Shown here piece after piece: positions 1 to 9,545 of a DNA stretch of 64,000 bases; within the stretch, counting starts at the first letter, position 1; each line of letters begins with the position of its first letter. The notes beneath the pieces are model-generated. The model searched no databases, had not been told where the DNA came from, and worked only from the letters and a program-made list of their open reading frames with translations. The DNA comes from Halopseudomonas litoralis (lineage in GTDB: Bacteria; Pseudomonadota; Gammaproteobacteria; Pseudomonadales; Pseudomonadaceae): the NCBI RefSeq assembly GCF_900105005.1, contig NZ_LT629748.1:3224001-3288000 (forward strand), written 5' to 3'. Made by a program: the position numbers and the translations under genes.

Positions 1-662
1 CGCCGCGCCGGAACCGGTTTGAGCATCTCGGCTCTCGCCTCCTCCAGGCTGATACCCTTGTGCTTTGCCAACTGGCTGGTCATATAGACCAGCCGATCGG
101 TCGCGATGCGTTCGGGCAAAAGGTTGTTGATCGTGACATTGTCACGGATGACCTCCACCGACAGGGCCTTCGAGAACGCCGTCAGCCCGGCCCTGGCCGC
201 TGTCGAGAGACCCATTGGCAACCGCGGGGACTTGACCATGGCCGAGGTGATATTGACGATCCGACCAAAACGACGCTCGCGCATTCCTTCAACGACTGCC
301 TGAATCAATAGGATGGCGCCGAGCATATTGGCCTCCAGCGCTTGCTGCCAGCAATCGAGGTCCCAGTCCTGGAATTTGCCCGGCGCGGGCCCACCATTAT
401 TGGTGATCAGAATATCCGGAGCGGGGCAAGCCGCAAGGAGTGTCTCCCGGCCAGCGCTGGTGTTGAGATCCGCCACCACCTGAATCACCTCAAGACCCGT
501 GCTGTCACGGATTGCCATCGCAGTCTCATTCAAACTGGCGGCGTCACGGCCGTTGATGAAAACCTCGCATCCTTCAGCTGCCAGCGCCATGGCGCACGCC
601 TTACCCAGGCCCCGCGAAGAGGCACAGACAATGGCTTTGCAACCGGCAATATTCAGATCCAT
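1..662 (-). CDS. SDR-family protein with non-classical active site (partial, runs off window start)
   Basis: Frame open from an ATG at 660-662 to the window edge, about 220 residues seen; the C-terminus is missing. Residues 13-22 (CASSRGLGKA) form a degenerate Rossmann nucleotide-binding loop, and NNGG near 88-91 matches the SDR NNAG motif. The catalytic Ser is present (S140), but the Tyr and Lys expected 13 and 17 residues later are S153 and R157. This fits the 3-oxoacyl-ACP-reductase-like SDR subgroup known to lack the usual tetrad. Whether it is a reductase is therefore uncertain. It is divergent from the TetR gene at 779, across 116 bp that probably hold both promoters, so TetR control is a reasonable inference. 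Substrate unknown. Confidence 0.85.
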   Translation of the reverse strand, partial: MDLNIAGCKAIVCASSRGLGKACAMALAAEGCEVFINGRDAASLNETAMAIRDSTGLEVIQVVADLNTSAGRETLLAACPAPDILITNNGGPAPGKFQDWDLDCWQQALEANMLGAILLIQAVVEGMRERRFGRIVNITSAMVKSPRLPMGLSTAARAGLTAFSKALSVEVIRDNVTINNLLPERIATDRLVYMTSQLAKHKGISLEEARAEMLKPVPAR

Positions 663-778
663 ATCTACTCCCGTGGCGACTCGCCAGCGGCTTGCGTTCA
701 TTACAGCGAGGCCGCAATCCTTTATGCTGATGGCACTGACGCCTGATGTTTTATCCATGAAACCGGAGACGAAATACA

Positions 779-1420
779 ATGAGCAACCCGTCAACCCGTG
801 CAGAACCTGGCAAGCGGGATACCATGAATCGTCTGCTCGCCGCCGCCAGGCAAATCTTTGCTCTGAAAGGCCTGGCGGGCGCCCGGGTAGAAGATATCGC
901 CCGCGAAGCCGGCGTCACCAAACAACTGGTTTATCACTATTACGGCTCCAAGGAAGTGTTGTTTTCAACCGTCCTGGATGACGCCTCGCAACAGATAATG
1001 CAGGAACTGATCGCCCTTGATATCAATGAACTGCCGCCGGAAGAAGCGCTGCGGAGATTGCTCAATTGCTGCTTTGACCAATATATGGAAGATCCGCTCC
1101 TGGGCGCTCTGGCCCTGGAAGGCATACGCTATCACGAAGCGTCGGAGACCAGGCCCAACAGCTTCACCAGCGAATCCCCGGCGCTTGTTATCAAGTTTTC
1201 AGCGGTTCTCAAGCATGGAATCGAAGCTGGCGTGTTCAAGCAGGATATCGATGCCCGTCTGTTTCTGGCGAGTTCCGCGCTGCTGATGTCCGGCGGGTTC
1301 ACCAATCATTACACCATGTCCGTCCTGGTCGGCTTTGATACTACCTCGGAGGATGGCATGCGGATCTGGCGTGAACACTCAGCCAACTTCATTCTTGCGA
1401 GCATCAGGCGACAGGCCTGA
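779..1420 (+). CDS. TetR/AcrR-family transcriptional regulator
   Basis: 213 residues, normal for TetR repressors. The N-terminal helix-turn-helix is clear at about residues 20-65: an AARQIFALKGLAG helix, then VEDIAREAGVTKQLVYHYYGSKE, with the typical YHYYGSKE end of the recognition helix. The rest is the variable ligand-binding/dimerisation domain, so the inducer cannot be read. A GGAG sits a suitable distance before the ATG. It is divergent from the SDR at 1-662 and convergent with the operon ending at 1470. It probably represses its own promoter and the SDR; control of the 1470-11216 operon is possible but unproven. Confidence 0.93.
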   Translation: MSNPSTRAEPGKRDTMNRLLAAARQIFALKGLAGARVEDIAREAGVTKQLVYHYYGSKEVLFSTVLDDASQQIMQELIALDINELPPEEALRRLLNCCFDQYMEDPLLGALALEGIRYHEASETRPNSFTSESPALVIKFSAVLKHGIEAGVFKQDIDARLFLASSALLMSGGFTNHYTMSVLVGFDTTSEDGMRIWREHSANFILASIRRQA

Positions 1421-1426
1421 TGCCTG

Positions 1427-1450
1427 TAGCGCCCCGGTTAGGGGGCGCTA
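1427..1450. terminator. Hairpin between convergent genes, probable bidirectional terminator
   Basis: A perfect 9-bp stem (TAGCGCCCC at 1427-1435 with GGGGCGCTA at 1442-1450) and a 6-nt loop lie between the stops of the tetR gene and the leftward SDR. There is no U-tract on either strand, so intrinsic termination would be weak. Confidence 0.5.
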
Positions 1451-1469
1451 ACCAGAGCCGCGTATTCCA

Positions 1470-2300
1470 TTACATGCCGCTGCGGTCCGACTGCTCGAAG
1501 AAGGCGCGCATTGCCACCAGTGAAGGCGTGTGACTGCCAAAACCGCCATCTGCTACCAGGGTGGTACCCGTCACGAACGATGACTCGTCGCAGGCGAGAA
1601 AGGCCACCACGTCAGCGATCTGGCGGGGGGTGCCCAGTTCAGGCGTCAGGTGATTGTCGCGCAGGATACTCAGCAGCTCGGGCGGCATGGAGCTGTGGGC
1701 GTTTTCCGCAGGCGCCAGACCAATCTGCACCGCGTTGCCGCGCACACCCAGCTTGCCGTACTGCGCCGCTACCAGCTTGGGCAGCATGTTCAAAGCAGCC
1801 TTGGTTGACGCGTAGCCGGTCAGGGACAGATCCCCTTGGGCACCCAGTCCGGAGGTAGCAAAGATTACCGAGCCCTTGCCCTGTTTCAGCATCACCGGAA
1901 TGACATGCTTGGAACACAGCACGGCGCCGCGCAAATTCACCGCGATAGCGCGATCAAAGGCGTCCATATCCAGGTTGCAGATATCGCGGTCTTTCTGGCG
2001 TTGGTTCACATCCAGCACAGCGGCATTGTTGTGCAGCACATCGATACGGCCGAACCGGTTCATCACCTGTTCGACCATCGCCTTGACGTCGTCTTCGCTG
2101 GATACATCGGTGCGTATGGCAATGGCCTGGCCACCGGCCGATTCAATTTCTGCCGCCACATTGGCCGCCGCTTCCTGATTGATATCGACGATCGCGATGG
2201 CGGCACCATGGGAGGCCAGTACCCGCGCGCACTCGGCACCCAGACCACCACCAGCGCCGGTGATGATCGCTACACGATCCTTGAGCTTGTCTGTTGTCAT
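1470..2300 (-). CDS. Short-chain dehydrogenase/reductase (SDR)
   Basis: 276 residues from the ATG at 2298-2300. This start is chosen because the glycine-rich loop (TGAGGGLGAECA) then lies near the N-terminus as in other classical SDRs; a longer frame to 2399 would add 33 residues overlapping the enoyl-CoA hydratase gene. Cofactor loop, NNAA, catalytic Ser (ATSGLG) and the YASTK active-site motif are all present, so this should be an active NAD(P)-dependent alcohol dehydrogenase or ketone reductase. An Asp after the second beta strand (VDINQE) suggests NAD(H). It is the last gene of the leftward operon after the enoyl-CoA hydratase, so a 3-hydroxyacyl-CoA-type oxidation is plausible but inferred. 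Confidence 0.9.
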   Translation of the reverse strand: MTTDKLKDRVAIITGAGGGLGAECARVLASHGAAIAIVDINQEAAANVAAEIESAGGQAIAIRTDVSSEDDVKAMVEQVMNRFGRIDVLHNNAAVLDVNQRQKDRDICNLDMDAFDRAIAVNLRGAVLCSKHVIPVMLKQGKGSVIFATSGLGAQGDLSLTGYASTKAALNMLPKLVAAQYGKLGVRGNAVQIGLAPAENAHSSMPPELLSILRDNHLTPELGTPRQIADVVAFLACDESSFVTGTTLVADGGFGSHTPSLVAMRAFFEQSDRSGM

Positions 2301-2337
2301 TTTATTCTTCTCTTGGCTTGATACGAGATGATCCGCT

Positions 2338-3150
2338 TCACTCACCGGTGAACTGCGGCGCGCGACGCTCGGCAAAGGCCAGAGCAGCCTCCTTGGCATC
2401 CTTGGTGGTAGCCAGCAACGAAAACAGGTCCAGTTCGAGATCCAGACCCTTTTTCAAATCGACTTCCGAGGCAGCTCGCGCGGCTCTTTTTGCATACACC
2501 GAGGCCATTGGCGATTTGCCGGCGATCTGCAACGCCAGCGCCGACACTTCCTCGAGCAAGGTTTCAGCGGTCTTGGCGACACGCGATACCAAGCCAATCT
2601 GCCGCGCCCTTTCGGCATCCAGGCGTTCACCTGTGAGCAGCAAATCAAGCGCATAACCTGGCGCCACCACCCTGCACAAACGCTGCGTACCGCCGCCGCC
2701 CGGGATCAATCCCAGACCGGTTTCCGGCAGCGCCAGCACCGCATTGGGCGACGCAAAACGGATATCACAGGCTAGAGCCAATTCCAGGCCTCCGCCCATG
2801 CAGTAACCCTGAATCGCGACGATAACCGGCTTGCTTACTGCATCGATAGCTTCGATCCAGCGGGCGCCCTCCATCCGTTTTCGCACCTGGATGGAGGTCT
2901 CGACACCACGCTTTTCCTTGATGTCAGCCCCCGCGCAAAACCCCCGCGCGCCCTCACCGCGGATCACTATGACGTGAATCCTGGGGTCGTTCTCCAGCCG
3001 TTCGAGGGCCGCTGGAACACCCTCGCGAATAGCGTCGTTGATGGCGTTGATCTGGCCAGGACGGGTGAGCACCACCCACCCCACGGCCCCATCACAGTGC
3101 ATCTGCACTGCTTCGTTGATTACTTCGGGCAGGCTTTCCTCAATGCTCAT
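2338..3150 (-). CDS. Enoyl-CoA hydratase/isomerase family protein
   Basis: 270 residues, normal crotonase length. The CoA/oxyanion-hole motif GFCAGADIKE (about 70-80) and the GGGLELALACDIRFA block are clear. Both catalytic glutamates are present, in GGLELA and in LPETGLGLIPGGGGTQRL, so hydratase activity is expected. Acyl-CoA substrate unknown. The start lies one base from the stop of the VOC gene upstream (TGA-C-ATG), indicating translational coupling. Together with the downstream SDR it could perform the hydration and oxidation steps of a beta-oxidation-like sequence on a compound handled by the envelope proteins of this operon. Confidence 0.92.
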   Translation of the reverse strand: MSIEESLPEVINEAVQMHCDGAVGWVVLTRPGQINAINDAIREGVPAALERLENDPRIHVIVIRGEGARGFCAGADIKEKRGVETSIQVRKRMEGARWIEAIDAVSKPVIVAIQGYCMGGGLELALACDIRFASPNAVLALPETGLGLIPGGGGTQRLCRVVAPGYALDLLLTGERLDAERARQIGLVSRVAKTAETLLEEVSALALQIAGKSPMASVYAKRAARAASEVDLKKGLDLELDLFSLLATTKDAKEAALAFAERRAPQFTGE

Positions 3151-3151
3151 G

Positions 3152-4117
3152 TCAGCACTCCTCGAACTCGAACAACTGCCCTCTAAGCTCAGACGGATCG
3201 ATCCTGATCAGCGACTTGCCACCCACCGCATCGCTGGACTCGATCCAGCTGAACGCCGTGCCCCGCGCCCGGAGATCTTCAGCCTTCGCCGCCAGATCGT
3301 TTACGGCGATGCGGATGTAATAGGGGCCTGGACCCCAGCTGTTGACGTACAGGCCGGCTTCACTGTTCCAGCGAGTCGCTTCGATGATGTCCAGCGTGGC
3401 ACTGTTAGCCAGGGTGAAGCCCATGCGCGCGCGGCGATACCCTTCGCCCTCCATCAGCTCAACCGGACCTGAGGGTTCCCAATCAAGATTGGCAGAGCAC
3501 CGGCGAAGGGTCTCGTTAAGGTCACGCACCAGATAGCCACGGGCAGAAACACGCACCATATCGCCGGGCTTGGAATCAAGCGGCTGCGGAGCGGGTACCG
3601 AGAACGTTTCGGCCGGCATCTGCAGTGGCTCCATTGGCATGATCTCGATACACAATCCGCCATCGACGATAGGATCGTAGACGGGTTTTTCTGGCGACGC
3701 TCCCAACCACAGGCGGTCGAAGGGCATATCTGGCGTGCGTTGCGCCATTCGGAACGGTAGACGCCGACGCATCAGTTTCGCCACCAGCGCATCGAATTTA
3801 TCCCCGTGCAGGCTCAGCACGATAGAGTGAGTCAGCATCGGACGGTGCCGGCCCTGGTACTCCTTCAGGCTTTCCAGGAAATCATGGAACATCGGATCAC
3901 CGGGGTTGGGGCGGTCCAGATGCCACTGCGGCTCGACCCTGGTCGGTGACACCGCCAATGATTTGTGCACTCGCAGGAAGTGGGCAATATAGGGATGGTC
4001 ATCAAAGGCCTGGCGCCAGCGCTCGTGCTTGTGGATGCCCAGCTTGTCCACCAGCAGTTCGGTCATTCCATCCGGGTCTGGCACCATCATGTCGGCGCTC
4101 ATCAGCAATTCGAACAT
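3152..4117 (-). CDS. VOC/glyoxalase-fold protein, two-domain
   Basis: 321 residues from the ATG at 4115-4117, chosen because GGAG lies 7 nt upstream; an in-frame ATG four codons earlier lacks a ribosome-binding site. The sequence suggests two VOC modules: an N-terminal half (LTHSIVLSLHGDKFDALVAKLMRRRLPFR) and a C-terminal half from about 185 (RVSARGYLVRDLNETLRRC) ending in a beta-strand (LIRIDPSELRGQLFEFEEC). VOC proteins include glyoxalases, extradiol dioxygenases and epimerases; the metal ligands cannot be assigned by eye. Operon position between the RND transporter and the enoyl-CoA hydratase suggests a catabolic role on a hydrophobic substrate. Specific function not recognised. Confidence 0.7.
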   Translation of the reverse strand: MFELLMSADMMVPDPDGMTELLVDKLGIHKHERWRQAFDDHPYIAHFLRVHKSLAVSPTRVEPQWHLDRPNPGDPMFHDFLESLKEYQGRHRPMLTHSIVLSLHGDKFDALVAKLMRRRLPFRMAQRTPDMPFDRLWLGASPEKPVYDPIVDGGLCIEIMPMEPLQMPAETFSVPAPQPLDSKPGDMVRVSARGYLVRDLNETLRRCSANLDWEPSGPVELMEGEGYRRARMGFTLANSATLDIIEATRWNSEAGLYVNSWGPGPYYIRIAVNDLAAKAEDLRARGTAFSWIESSDAVGGKSLIRIDPSELRGQLFEFEEC

Positions 4118-4189
4118 CTTTATCTCCATTTTTACAGGGGAGCGAAAATTCAGTGTTAGGTTGGAAGCGCCATTCCTTGGCGCTGTACT

Positions 4190-6706
4190 TCAATTGGTAT
4201 TCACTGATTCCTGCTTTGTGTAGCGTGCGGGTTCAGACGAAGGCCGCTCGATGGGTACGTCTGCGGGCGACGCCACTGCGCCACCTTTCCGGTTCCGAGC
4301 TCCCACATCCTGGAGAAGGAAGTGCGAGAGCGCGGGGATCAGAATCAAGGCACCGAGCATGTTCCACAGGAACATGAAGGTCAGCAAAATGCCCATGTCA
4401 GCCTGGAACTTGATGGGTGACCATGCCCAGGTGACAACCCCTGCTGCCATGGTCAAACCAATCAACGCCACGACCTTTCCAGTGAAATCCAAAGAACGGC
4501 GATAGGCTACGGCAAGGGACTCGCCACGTGCCTGGACAGCCAGCTGAACACTGAGCAGATAGAGTGCATAGTCGACCCCGACCCCCACGCCGACTGCCAT
4601 GACCGGGAGCGTCGCGACCTTGAGGCCGATGCCGAGCCATACCATCAGCGCCTTGCAGATGATGGTTGTCATGATCAGAGGGATGAGCGCGACCAAGGTC
4701 GCGCGGATGCTGCGGAAGGTGATGAGACATAGCAATGCAGTTGCGCCGTATACCGCAAAGTACATAACCATAATGCCGCGGCGAACTTCGATGTTGGTTG
4801 CCGCCTCGATACCCGCATTACCCGCTGCCAGCAGGAACTCCACAGGATGCTCGGCATCAGGGCCGGTATTGTACTCGGCGGAAAATTCCTCGACGACGTT
4901 CAGGACGCGCGTCAGCGTATCGGCCTTGTGATCGGTCAGATAAGCAATCAGGGGGGTGACCGAACAGTTCTGGTTGGTAGTACCCGGCGAGGAAATCATC
5001 GCAGCATCGACTGACGCGTTGGTAATCGCCTGATCACGACTTATGGTCAACCATTTGGCGCTGCCTTCAGCCATGCCAGAGGTCATGGAGCGGACGGTAC
5101 CGGCCAGCGATGTAGTAGTCTGTACCCCCTCGGTCTGGCGTAGACGCCAGGCAAGCTCATCCATGGTCTGCAATGGGCCGAAGAAACGACACCCATCGGC
5201 TTCGGTCTTCATGATGACTACGAATTGATCACTCGAGAGACCGTAATTGGCGGTGATAAAGGCGTTATCCATATTATAGCGCGAGTCAGGACGAAGCTCC
5301 GGCGCACCCGGATCCAGGTCGCCTATTTTTAGATCGAGCATGGCTACCGAGCTGACCGCTGTAATCACCACAGAGACGCTTATGGCAATGATCGCCCACT
5401 TGCGTTCGGTAAATCTGTTCAGGCCCTGCCACACCTTGCCCTGCCAGTTGCGATTCTGCTGTATGTTCTTGTCTTTTTCGATGGCAATCCGCGCCGCTTT
5501 CTTGCTGACGCCTAGGTATGACAACGCAACCGGAATTAGGATGAGTTTGGTGAAGATCAGGACGGTGACACCGATACTGGTCGTCAGCGCCAAGTCCCGG
5601 ATAACCGGAATGTCGATGATGGCCAGAACGGCGAACCCCACCACGTTTACGAGCAGTGCTGTCAGCCCGGTCAGAAACAGCCGCCGGAAGGTGTAACGTG
5701 CAGCGACATACTTATGGGTCCCACGGCCAATATCCTGCAGGATGCCATTCATTTTCTGGGTGCCGTGGGAAAGGCCGATCGAAAAGATCAGGAAAGGCAC
5801 CAAAATGGAATAGGGGTCCAGCTCATAACCGAGTAACTGCATCAGACCGAGAAGCCAGACGACCCCCGTAATCGCTATGCTCACCAGCAACAGGGTACTG
5901 CGTACGCAATGTGTGTACAGATACACAAAGAGTGCGGCCACCACTACGGATATACCGAAGAACATCATTACCGCTTGAAGGCCCTCGATCAGATCACCGA
6001 CCAGCTTGCTGAACCCGACGATATGAATGTCCACATTGTCGCTTTCAAATGAGCGGATTTTGTCCTCGAGCTGTTTAGAGAACTCGCTGTAATCCAGCGG
6101 CTCGCCGGTCTGGGGATTGGTCTCCAGCAGGGGCGCCAAGATCATGCTGGAACTGGCGTCATTGGCGACCAGGCTGCCCGACAACCCGGCGCGGGTAATG
6201 TTGCGTCTCAGGGCGCGGATGCTGGTTTCGCTACCGTCGTAGTCGGAAGGCATAACCGCACCGCCACTGATGCCATCCTCAGTAACTTCCCGCCACCGTA
6301 CGATAGGCATCCACAGCGACCGCATCCAGGACCGATCAATGCCGGGAATCAGATAAAGCGTGTCATTCACCTCCTGCAGCACCTGCAGGTATTCCGGGTC
6401 ATAAATATCGCCGTTCTTGCTGGCAACCACCACGCGGATGTTATTACCCAGGCCCGGTAGTTCACTCTTGTGTTCGAGGTAATTCTGTATGTAGGGATTA
6501 TTGACCGGGATCATTCGCTCGAAACTGGCATTGACATCCAGCTTGGTAGCAAACGTGCCCAGCACAATGGTCACCAGAAGACAAGTCAGGAGCACTAGTA
6601 TTCGATTATGAAAAATAATGCGCTCAAACAGGCTACCCGAGCTTTTGTCGAAGTCTTGGAGGTCACGTACTACCGGCATCCCGTTATTGTTATTCAGATC
6701 GACCAT
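4190..6706 (-). CDS. MMPL/RND-superfamily transporter
   Basis: 838 residues from the ATG at 6704-6706, which has GGAG 7 nt upstream; a TTG four codons earlier is a poorer start. It has the two-fold RND plan: TM1 near residues 38-58, a large periplasmic loop, a TM bundle near 230-400, then a second TM (about 440-460), a second periplasmic domain and a final TM bundle near 660-820. The family exports or moves lipids, sterol-like and other hydrophobic molecules using the proton gradient. Here it follows DUF1302, DUF1329 and Ycf48-like genes, a combination recurring in proteobacteria beside hydrophobic-compound catabolism. Substrate and direction of transport are not known. Confidence 0.88.
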   Translation of the reverse strand: MVDLNNNNGMPVVRDLQDFDKSSGSLFERIIFHNRILVLLTCLLVTIVLGTFATKLDVNASFERMIPVNNPYIQNYLEHKSELPGLGNNIRVVVASKNGDIYDPEYLQVLQEVNDTLYLIPGIDRSWMRSLWMPIVRWREVTEDGISGGAVMPSDYDGSETSIRALRRNITRAGLSGSLVANDASSSMILAPLLETNPQTGEPLDYSEFSKQLEDKIRSFESDNVDIHIVGFSKLVGDLIEGLQAVMMFFGISVVVAALFVYLYTHCVRSTLLLVSIAITGVVWLLGLMQLLGYELDPYSILVPFLIFSIGLSHGTQKMNGILQDIGRGTHKYVAARYTFRRLFLTGLTALLVNVVGFAVLAIIDIPVIRDLALTTSIGVTVLIFTKLILIPVALSYLGVSKKAARIAIEKDKNIQQNRNWQGKVWQGLNRFTERKWAIIAISVSVVITAVSSVAMLDLKIGDLDPGAPELRPDSRYNMDNAFITANYGLSSDQFVVIMKTEADGCRFFGPLQTMDELAWRLRQTEGVQTTTSLAGTVRSMTSGMAEGSAKWLTISRDQAITNASVDAAMISSPGTTNQNCSVTPLIAYLTDHKADTLTRVLNVVEEFSAEYNTGPDAEHPVEFLLAAGNAGIEAATNIEVRRGIMVMYFAVYGATALLCLITFRSIRATLVALIPLIMTTIICKALMVWLGIGLKVATLPVMAVGVGVGVDYALYLLSVQLAVQARGESLAVAYRRSLDFTGKVVALIGLTMAAGVVTWAWSPIKFQADMGILLTFMFLWNMLGALILIPALSHFLLQDVGARNRKGGAVASPADVPIERPSSEPARYTKQESVNTN

Positions 6707-6848
6707 TTTCTTCTCCAAAGGTCAGATTGCGACCACCAAACACATAGGCCAGCGCATCCCGGATAAAATTTCAATGATACTAATAGGCGTTCCTGGCTCG
6801 GCCATCCGGTTCCCTCAATTACGAGGTCAATAACCGTGTGGTACTACA

Positions 6849-8033
6849 TCAAGTCGCTGGTACTGGAATCGACTTGCCGAGCTGGCTAATATCTATCTTT
6901 CTGACACCAGAGAACTGGGTAACCACCAACTCTCTGGAGCCGTTCAACATGGCCGCGGAGGACACTTCCCCGGTGAAGGGAACCTCCAGTCTGGCCGTTT
7001 CAAGACTGCGGGAATCCAGGCGTACCAATTCGCCGCGCTGGCTTACCAATATCGAGTGGTAGGGCCCATCTTCCAGCGAATCCACCAGGCTGGCTTGCTG
7101 CTGGGTTTCAACCTGATCCCAGGTCGCACCTTCATCTCGGCTGACATACAGATTGCCCCGCAGGCCGTACGTCATGACCAGGCCGTCACGAACGTGCACA
7201 CCAAAGAAGGTGCCGGCATAGGATGTTTCCAGGCGAACGAAACGGCCAAGCTCACGATCCAGTCGCATGACAAGCCCCTGCTCGCCGCTTATGTAGGCCT
7301 GATCACCCTGCATGTCGATGCTGTACAGGTGCATACGACGGTCGTTCTCGGTATGTTCGGTCCAGGGTGTCCAAGTAGCACCGCTGTCGGTAGTGCGCAA
7401 CAGCATGCCAAAGGCGCCCAGCACGAATCCTTCGCCGTTTTCCTTCACAAATACATCGAGGAACGGCGTGGCCATGATGTCGGGACTGTAGGAAGTGCTG
7501 GTCGCAAGATCGACTTCCCGGAGCATGCTTTCCGCTTCGAACTCATCAAGGTCCGCGGCGTTGGCATAATATTCCTTGAGCAGAGTGACCAGACGCCGGC
7601 CATCCAGCTGCACTTCCCATGTAAGCCCACCATCGGTGGTTGCCAGCAGCACAGAATCATGCCCGACTGCCCAGCCATTTAGCTCATTCTGGAAATACAC
7701 CTCAATCAGATCGACAGCCACCGGACTCGGGGACTGCATCCAGGTTTCGCCATCATCGCGGGATATCATGATCAACCCGCGCAGGCCGACACTCACGAGA
7801 TTCTCACCAGCGCGGGTAACAGCCAGGGCAGGTTGCGAGCGCGCGCCGTCCTGAACCAAAGCGGATTGCTGCAACGGGTCATGGAAACCGGATGGTGACT
7901 GCGGAGCTTGCTCCGAAGCCATTACCGGCAATACCTGAACCATCAGACCAATACAGCAGGCACCTGCCATGGCGAGCGAGGCACGTGAGCAGCCCTTACC
8001 AGGAAACCAATTAAACAGACGGGATACATTCAT
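6849..8033 (-). CDS. Ycf48-like/BNR-repeat beta-propeller, exported
   Basis: 394 residues with an N-terminal signal sequence (hydrophobic stretch about 19-38, ending near VMASEQA). At least four Asp-box/BNR repeats of the form S/T-x-D-x-G-x-x-W are visible (SRDDGETW, TTDGGLTW, TTDSGATW, SRDEGATW), typical of six- or seven-bladed propellers related to the photosystem II assembly factor Ycf48. There is no photosynthesis context, so it more likely acts as a periplasmic scaffold or partner of the RND transporter encoded next. A GAGG motif precedes the ATG. The 120 bp separating it from the DUF1329 gene upstream contain no evident terminator. Confidence 0.85.
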   Translation of the reverse strand: MNVSRLFNWFPGKGCSRASLAMAGACCIGLMVQVLPVMASEQAPQSPSGFHDPLQQSALVQDGARSQPALAVTRAGENLVSVGLRGLIMISRDDGETWMQSPSPVAVDLIEVYFQNELNGWAVGHDSVLLATTDGGLTWEVQLDGRRLVTLLKEYYANAADLDEFEAESMLREVDLATSTSYSPDIMATPFLDVFVKENGEGFVLGAFGMLLRTTDSGATWTPWTEHTENDRRMHLYSIDMQGDQAYISGEQGLVMRLDRELGRFVRLETSYAGTFFGVHVRDGLVMTYGLRGNLYVSRDEGATWDQVETQQQASLVDSLEDGPYHSILVSQRGELVRLDSRSLETARLEVPFTGEVSSAAMLNGSRELVVTQFSGVRKIDISQLGKSIPVPAT

Positions 8034-8153
8034 TATTTTTATCCTCGGTAATCCTAGAGTTCCCTATGTGCGAGATTCCCACGGTCGACCGGTAACTGAG
8101 TGGCAGCGCTTTATCCGTCCCTGGAGAAACAGCGCTGCCTTGGTCAGATCTGA

Positions 8154-9521
8154 TTAGCGAACGGTCTCTCTGCCCACGATCGCTTCAGGGTTCAACTCGC
8201 GCTCGGAAAGAGGCTTTTCCAGTACCTGATAGCCGCCATTGAGAGCGTCATTGATCAAACCGTACATGCCCTTGCTGAAGTCATAGATTGAGTGTTTGAC
8301 TATGTAGGGAATGTCGTGATTATAAAGCTGCACGCCACCGAGCATCATTGAACGATACAGCTGACCACTTTGGTCCCAGGCGTCATACAGCCCAGCCCCA
8401 TAGGTGTCTTCGTCCAGGTAGTAGGTCCGCTTGCTGTAGACGTGACGGTTGCGTTCTTTCAGCGTCGCTTCCACTTCCCATACACGGTGCAGCTCCCACC
8501 GCTCACATTCGGGATTGACGTGGGAGGCCATCAGCTGGGTGTCGGCGTCGCAGTCAAAGTACAGCTCGTAGTTGTTGTAAGGAATGTACATCTCCTTTCT
8601 ACCAACCAGATTGAAGTCGAAGCGGTCCTGCATGCCCGAAAACATGAAGAGTTCATCGAACAGCTCCAGCCCGCCCATACTGGCTACCGGGGTATCGTAG
8701 GCAAATTCGGGGGCTAATTTGACCCGGCGCTGCCCTGGGGTATAGCTCCAGGCACGACGTGGTTGCTGGGTCGGGTCAAGGAAATCGGTGTATCCGGTCA
8801 GCTCTCCGGCACGGCGCGCAGGTGCTTTGGTTACCGAATACACGCGGGTGTACATCTGCGGATCACGTTCTTCCAGATCCGTCTGATAGTAAGGACGCTC
8901 AACGAACGTGGATTGCTCGGAAGCCTTGGTCACGGTGCCGTTGGAGGCTACGATCCAGCTATTGGAAGAGGCGGTAGTGGTACCGTACTTACCATCGTTG
9001 TAACGTGTTTGCTGGTTCCACATCACCTCGTGCCCGGTCTGTGGAATCGGGAACGGTATACCGCCCCGGCATTCCGGTCCCAAGGCAAGACCATCTTTCA
9101 CGGTTTCACAGGTTGTGGCATTGCGCACGGTGGCGTCGAGAACATCCTGGGGATGAGCCGCAGTACGGTGGCTTGGGTAGATATCCATGTAATAGGTGTC
9201 TGGATTGCGCTTGAGCAATTCAATCTGGCCCGCACTCAACTGTTCTGCGTACTGCTCATAGTTGCTGGCATCGATACGGAACAATGGCTCTTCATCCTTG
9301 AAGGGATTCGCCCAATAACCGCTACCCGGTTCGAAACCAGCAGGAGCTTCACGAAGCCCCCCTTCAAAAGGGGGGATAGTGCCAGCTTCATTGCCCGCTT
9401 GAATCGCCCCGAGCAGCGTAAGAGACTCGCCAAGCTTGGCGACCTCCTGCGCAGGCACTGCGGCCAGTGAATACGCCGCCATCCCGGTCAAAGCGATACT
9501 TAAGGCAAAATGAAGTTTCAT
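8154..9521 (-). CDS. DUF1329-family exported protein
   Basis: 455 residues with a cleavable signal peptide (MKLHFALSIALTGMAAYSLA, cleavage after about residue 20). Length and features match DUF1329 proteins: the early GESLTLLGAIQAGN segment, many aromatic residues, and a central region rich in YxxxxY and WxxxxxWE. DUF1329 has a LolA/LolB-like lipid-binding fold and nearly always sits beside a DUF1302 gene, as here. Likely role: periplasmic carrier or outer-membrane partner for a hydrophobic molecule. A GGAG precedes the ATG, and the gene lies 24 bp after the DUF1302 gene. No lipobox cysteine is evident, so it is probably soluble or peripherally bound. Confidence 0.87.
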   Translation of the reverse strand: MKLHFALSIALTGMAAYSLAAVPAQEVAKLGESLTLLGAIQAGNEAGTIPPFEGGLREAPAGFEPGSGYWANPFKDEEPLFRIDASNYEQYAEQLSAGQIELLKRNPDTYYMDIYPSHRTAAHPQDVLDATVRNATTCETVKDGLALGPECRGGIPFPIPQTGHEVMWNQQTRYNDGKYGTTTASSNSWIVASNGTVTKASEQSTFVERPYYQTDLEERDPQMYTRVYSVTKAPARRAGELTGYTDFLDPTQQPRRAWSYTPGQRRVKLAPEFAYDTPVASMGGLELFDELFMFSGMQDRFDFNLVGRKEMYIPYNNYELYFDCDADTQLMASHVNPECERWELHRVWEVEATLKERNRHVYSKRTYYLDEDTYGAGLYDAWDQSGQLYRSMMLGGVQLYNHDIPYIVKHSIYDFSKGMYGLINDALNGGYQVLEKPLSERELNPEAIVGRETVR

Positions 9522-9545
9522 AACGTGCTCCGATATTGTGTTTAT

